Source of the DNA: Botryotinia globosa
Lineage: Eukaryota; Ascomycota; Leotiomycetes; Helotiales; Sclerotiniaceae
Length of the DNA: 64,000 bases
Direction: 5' to 3'
NCBI GenBank assembly: GCA_014898425.1
Contig: RCSZ01000015.1
Coordinates: forward strand, 930,001 to 994,000
Below are positions 59,345 to 64,000 of this stretch, piece after piece (the stretch's first letter is position 1; every line of letters begins with the position of its first letter). The position numbers and the translations under genes are program-made. Below the pieces are notes generated by a model. It saw only the letters and a list, made by a program, of their open reading frames with translations. It made no database searches and was not told where the DNA came from.

Positions 59345-60839
59345 AAAGAATCCTATTTTACTATCAAATCATCAATCGGTCGGGAGATGAATTTGCGTGA
59401 CACTGGGTTGAGCTTGAGTTGAGAAAGCAAGTTGATGAGATACCGGTATCCTGATGATAGACAAAGTAATCTGACGCGACCGAAAAGACGAAGAGCAAAA
59501 TTAAGAAGTTGGATATGCTTATTAATGAATTCTTGTTATCTTGGTCCTTGTGGTTGCGATAATGGAAAGCATCGATGACTTTGATGGATAGAAAAAGGGT
59601 TTTTTCTTGTTGTCCGCGAAATTGAAATAGATGTTCAGAATGATGTGGTGCAACGGTACTGTAAAAAAACATGGACCGTATTCAAGGATGAACTGTTGTA
59701 TGTATGTATGTAGCCCCCCGGACTCCCCAGTAAATAAAATCAAAAGGAAGTGCTATTTAAGTACCTTGCTAGGGTCACTATTCCCAGCCCAACAAATCCA
59801 CATGCAAAAGCGATTGAAAATGGAATGGATAGAGAAGAAGTGTAGCAAAAAAAACAAATACAATGACTTCTTTTTTCCTTTTCTTTCTTAGAGTTTGATC
59901 ATGACTTGACTCGACCTGATCAAATGAATGTGTCTGGAGCTGAAGAGAAGCGAAGAAGAATGTTTACCTCCCAGAAGTGCAGAGAGAGTAGGTAGGTAAG
60001 CAGGTGACTCTGTCAATAGTGATTGTTCCCAGTTATAATATCAGCAACTGTGAATATGAATTGGGGTTTCCTTTTCCTTGGTTTCTTTTACTGCGATGCG
60101 AGTAAAGGTAGAGAGAGGGACAGGGACAGAGAGAAGGATCTGTAGAAGAAGGGTTCTGGTCGATAGGTATGGGGAAGATATTATTGATTCATTGACTGAT
60201 ATTGGAGGAAATGCAAGAATTACAATATTGTGAAGTGAATATGGTAAATTCGGAGTGGTAATTGTGATTGTGATGAAAATCAGGAAGGAAAAGAGAAGAT
60301 GTTTGGGAAATGGATGCTAATATTTGATTGCCCTTGGATGAAAATGCGAGGAGAGAGGGAGAGAGAGAGAGAGGGAGAGAGAGAGAGAGAGAGAGACGCC
60401 AAAAGAGATATTACCCTCCTCCGTAGTAAATTTGTACGATAGGTAAGTATTGACAAGGGTATCTGATGAAAAGATCACGCTAATTTAAACGATTCATTTA
60501 TTCCACTAGCTACGGTGAACCATTGAGACTGAAAGCTCAGCATTCATCAGACCTGGACTCCTGGAGTACCAGGCTCCCAGGCAAATACTACGTTGATAGC
60601 TAGGTATGTTGATAAGTAGGTATGTTGATAAGTAGCAATCTTTTTAATTCTTTCTTCACCTGCCATACCAACCAACGATTTCATCTTTGCTTATGACTTG
60701 AATACTTTCTTAAGCGACCATGTTGCTTTGCCAAAATACTATTCTCCAGAAAATCACAGGTGGTATCAAGTGTCATCCTTCCATATTAGATTTCGGTGGC
60801 GCAAATCGGAGGTGATTAACTTCTGAACCCTTTTGCAAT
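59345..60839. other. Divergent intergenic region, promoters of the zinc-knuckle and ppg1 genes
   Basis: No gene was recognised. The region is purine-rich and includes a (GA)n array at 60349-60397 and a 16-base direct repeat (GTATGTTGATAAGTAG) at about 60605-60637. Long GA/CT tracts are common in fungal promoters, and this one lies 0.45 kb upstream of ppg1. Confidence 0.5.
60349..60397. repeat. (GA)n microsatellite
   Basis: About 24 GA dinucleotides with a few GGGA interruptions, in the shared promoter region. Confidence 0.9.
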
Positions 60840-62002
60840 ATGCCCGGTCTGCCATGTAAGAATACCACGAAACCTTCTGAACTGACAAGAGGTCTTACTT
60901 ATATGTTTCCATAGCTTCCGTCGATCTCGACCAATGTATAGAAAGTCTCTATAAGAAAAATCTCCTCGCCGAATCTGTTATCGAAGCAATCTGTGCGAAA
61001 ACGAAGGAACTGCTTATGCAAGAGAGCAATGTGGTTCATGTGTTGGCACCTGTTACTGTAGTGGGCGATATCCACGGCCAATTCTTCGATTTGATAGAGA
61101 TATTCAAGATCGGGGGGTTCTGTCCAGATACAAACTACTTGTTTCTAGGTATGCCCCGCAGTCTACCTCCGCACACATTTCCCCGATGCTAATATATGAT
61201 CTTTCTCTAGGGGATTATGTGGATAGAGGCATGTTCAGCGTCGAAACAATTTCTCTTCTTGTTTGTCTTAAACTACGATACCCACATCGCGTTCATTTAA
61301 TACGAGGAAATCATGAGTCGAGGGGTGTCACCCAGTCGTATGGCTTCTATACGGAGTGCTCCAGGAAATATGGGAATGCAAATGTATGGCATCATTTCAC
61401 GGATATGTTCGATTTCCTTACATTGAGCGTGGTCATCAATGATCAAATATTTTGTGTTCATGGAGGTATGCTCCCCGTCGAAATGCTACCTGGCTTTCCT
61501 TGACTTGGAAGTCTTCACATATTGACATTCATCTGCAGGTCTCTCTCCTTCAATACACTCTATCGACCAAATAAAAATCATAGACCGTTTCCGCGAGATC
61601 CCCCACGAAGGGCCAATGGCCGACTTAGTCTGGTCCGACCCTGATCCTGAGCGCGACGAATTCTCCCTCTCACCCCGCGGTGCTGGTTACACATTCGGCG
61701 CGCAAGTTGTGAAGAAATTCCTCGAGGTAAATAAGATGTCGCACATCTTGCGAGCCCATCAACTTTGCCAGGAAGGCTATCAGGTTCTCTACGACGATCG
61801 ATTGAGTACCGTGTGGAGTGCGCCCAATTACTGCTACCGATGCGGGAATATGGCAAGTGTCCTAGAAGTCAGCGACACTGGGGAGAGGTTCTTCAACGTG
61901 TTTGCTGCCGCGCCGGAAAATGATCTACACAAGGGGGAAATGCAGCAAGCAGGACAGGACAAGACGGCCGATGGTAATACGCTGCCAGATTACTTTTTGT
62001 GA
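60840..62002 (+). CDS. ppg1: Serine/threonine phosphatase of the PP2A-like Ppg1 group, catalytic subunit
   Basis: Four exons (60840-60855, 60915-61148, 61211-61465, 61539-62002) give 322 residues. The metal-site motifs are complete: GDIHG (56-60), GDYVDRG (84-90), RGNHES (115-120), and HGGLSPS across the last intron. The C-terminal half has [33 protein letters not shown] and [18 protein letters not shown]. It ends PDYFL, the methylated tail type of PP2A-group enzymes. The [10 protein letters not shown] segment and the overall tail fit Ppg1 rather than PP2A, Sit4 or PP4. Ppg1 acts in glycogen accumulation and, in yeast, with the Far complex in mitophagy control. The first exon codes for only five residues plus one base, so the start is less certain than the rest. 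Confidence 0.93.
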
Positions 62003-62888
62003 TTCGAAAAGAAAGCCGGCGCGTAGACACTAGATCTCATTCTTCCGACTCGCTGCTTCTCAACCAACGATCACTCCCTTCATACGACATCATGAAGGCA
62101 GTTATCAAGAAACTATATCCGGGACAGCTGAGACAGGGTTTGAGAACCCGCTGTGTGCCAGATTAAGCAATGTCCTTCTCATTGTACACAAGACACTGCA
62201 CTCCAAAAAAAAACTGGATTGTAGTCATGATATGATGTATGTCATTTCACACCTACGAATTGCGTTTTTGTAAATCAAATTTCCATAGAAATACGAGAAG
62301 ATACCCATGAATGGATGCAAGGGCAGGACCAGTCATGCAACATGATTCTCTCCATCCATCTAAACACATTAGATACGAAATACAATGAGATACGAAGTTC
62401 TATACTTGAGGAAAAGTGAATGAGTCTTTTGAATTTAAAATAATGTATGCGCGCCTGCAGGGAAAGAATGCCTCCAAACAACCACAGTATGCCTAGGTAC
62501 TTTCTCAACTCGACATCTCGTTCGTTCGTTCGTTCAATCCAGATCATGTGCATGATATGACCAAACATCTTCGTTTCGTAACTCATCTGATCATCCGTCC
62601 ATAACTTATAACTCATCTCATTATCCACCCATAACTTTTTTCTGTCCAAAATATAAATTTGCAAGGAAAAACAAGTAAGGAAGAAAACGATCGACTATTC
62701 TCCTAGCCACAACACAAAAGCAAAATCGTCCAAATGGTAGCCGCCCAAATCGCATGCGCGCAAAGGTATGTCGAAAACTTGTCATATGAGTGCTATGCTA
62801 CGTCAAGAATGGAATAGGTGTCAAAAGAGGCGATTGCGATATGTTAGGCGAAAAGCAGAAGATCAAAAGTGAAGCAAATGGGAACATC
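62003..62888. other. Convergent intergenic region between ppg1 and the Rho-GDI gene
   Basis: 3' flanks of both genes. It contains a (CGTT)n run near 62520-62534 and a diverged 31-base direct repeat (core TAACTCATCT) near 62578-62636. No gene was recognised. Confidence 0.5.
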
Positions 62889-63506
62889 TACCAGTCCTTG
62901 GCGATATCGAAAGACCACTCGAATTCAAGATGCTTCTTCTTGTCGTCATCGACGAAAGTAGAGATTGCGGTGTAGTGACCTCGGGCCATCATTCCACTTG
63001 GGGCATCCTCGTCGGCGACTAGAGTGTTTGGTCAGTTTGTGGAATTTGGGAAATGTATAATTTGTACATACATCGCTTGGTGTGAACGGGGTTCTTGTCA
63101 GTGTTGGGTGCGTAGCTTCCCTATGGGAGAGTCAGTTCGTGAAACATAGTGTAGCTATTGACATGCTCGGAAGCACTTACAATCATCTCTTGCAACTTGT
63201 CGATTCTGATACCCTTGCGCTTGATGACTTGTACATATTGGAGACCACTCAAAACGTTATGTTGTACTTTGAAAGTAGCAGTAAGGTTGAACTTAGAACC
63301 TTCCTTAATCTTGAAAGGATGATCCTTCAAGGTCTTGAGAGCATCAGGGGTAGAAAGCTCAAGCTTGACTGGAGGGCGACCCTCGGAGTTCATTTCAAGA
63401 GTGAGAATAATGCAGTCACGTGGATCTGTTGGGTCACTAAGGTCCTGTCCACCACCACCAAGTCCAAGGGATTCCTTGTAGCGTTGAAGAGACTCATCTT
63501 CGGCAT
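62889..63506 (-). CDS. rdi1: Rho GDP-dissociation inhibitor, lacking its first exon in the window
   Basis: Exons 63506-63181, 63120-63072 and 63018-62889 join in phase and encode 168 residues of RhoGDI. They begin DAEDESLQRYKESLGLG, continue with LSDPTDPRDCIILTLEMNSEGRPPVKLEL, FKIKEGSKFNLTATFKVQHNVLSGLQYVQV, then GSYAPNTDKNPVHTKR, and end HLEFEWSFDIAKDW. This is the immunoglobulin-like lipid-binding domain, which extracts prenylated Rho GTPases from membranes. A strong acceptor (TTTCAATGCAG) marks the left end of the 63506 exon. The usual N-terminal arm of about 30 residues is not found up to base 64000, so the first exon seems to lie beyond the window. A continuous frame from an ATG at 63570 (MAHPVIYT...) reads through the intron and is probably spurious. 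Confidence 0.93.
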
Positions 63507-64000
63507 CTGCATTGAAATATAGAGTCAGTAAAATGTAGATGACTATGGTGTATATTACGGGATGAGCCATTAAGAAAGCAATGGGGTCCCGCTTGCACAG
63601 TAGATTATGTGTAGATAAGGGATGCGGTAATATATTATCTCAATATATGTACCCCCTTCAAATTTGAAATCATTTGATAAATTGTAATGAAGGGGGAAGG
63701 GAGGCTTCTAGCCATCGTCTTGGTCGAATTGGGAAAGCTAGGAAGAGTGATAATATAGTGTTTTTGTACCCCCATAGTCAATGTGGCGACTTCAAGGCAC
63801 TTGCAACAATTCTCGTGCAAACTATTGCACAGAACTGAGTTGCCGTGATCAGATAGACGCCAGATTTCAAAGAAAATGTTACTTCAAATGAGATCTCCTT
63901 CTCTACTCTCACATACTTATCTCCAGACCGCTTCGACTGCGGGGTAAAGCTGGAGGGGTAGACTTGATTCCAACTAGGTCAAGAACGCTCCCAGAAGTAT
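63507..64000. other. Probable first intron of the Rho-GDI gene, or its 5' flank
   Basis: No sequence encoding the expected RhoGDI N-terminal arm is seen on the minus strand. If the first exon is further right, this is an intron longer than 490 nt, unusually long for this window. Confidence 0.45.

Overview
The window is nuclear DNA of a filamentous ascomycete. Genes carry short spliceosomal introns (about 40-60 nt, GTAAGT/GTATGT donors, CTAAC/CTGAC-like branch sites). The gene set is that of Pezizomycotina: a SreA-type GATA repressor with two fingers, fused Egt1, AP-3 beta, Ppg1 and Tvp15. Large gene-poor gaps, AT-rich RIP-like DNA and long microsatellites suggest Leotiomycetes (Botrytis/Sclerotinia-like). 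That placement is inference, because no rDNA or mitochondrial marker is present.

Layout. 0-1.2 kb: 3' end of a Ser-rich protein. 3.4-4.1 kb: thioredoxin with a possible mitochondrial leader. 4.2-10.5 kb: gene-free, with an AT-rich island holding an inverted-repeat element with C-to-T decay, and two long hexanucleotide arrays. 10.5-12.4 kb: RCC1 (minus). 14.4-16.2 kb: CorA-like channel. 16.2-21.5 kb: gene-poor, with several young tandem duplications. 21.5-22.5 kb: F-box-like protein. 25.1-26.4 kb: D-amino-acid oxidase. 27.2-28.1 kb and 28.8-29.1 kb: two unrecognised minus-strand genes. 29.6-30.8 kb: seven-exon Tvp15. 31.8-33.7 kb: SreA-type iron repressor (minus), followed by about 6.5 kb with no recognisable gene. 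40.2-42.4 kb: uncharacterised protein with extra 5' exons. 44.7-48.2 kb: twelve-exon egt1 (ergothioneine). 50.2-51.7 kb: Nuf2. 51.9-52.7 kb: unknown protein. 53.0-55.7 kb: AP-3 beta. 56.4-59.3 kb: CCHC zinc-knuckle, Q/P-rich protein. 60.8-62.0 kb: Ppg1 phosphatase. 62.9-63.5 kb: Rho-GDI, with its first exon apparently outside the window.

The genes are mostly unrelated housekeeping functions: redox, Ran GTPase, kinetochore, vesicle traffic, Rho signalling and iron control. I see no biosynthetic cluster and no defence system. The most notable structures are the RIP-asymmetric inverted-repeat element, the paired hexamer arrays, the thioredoxin double start, the microexons of egt1 and tvp15, the stop-free 54-nt intron of nuf2, and a gene-free region upstream of sreA containing an exact SreA-type GATA site. 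Exon boundaries were worked out by hand from reading frame, splice signals and family resemblance; none is confirmed by RNA.
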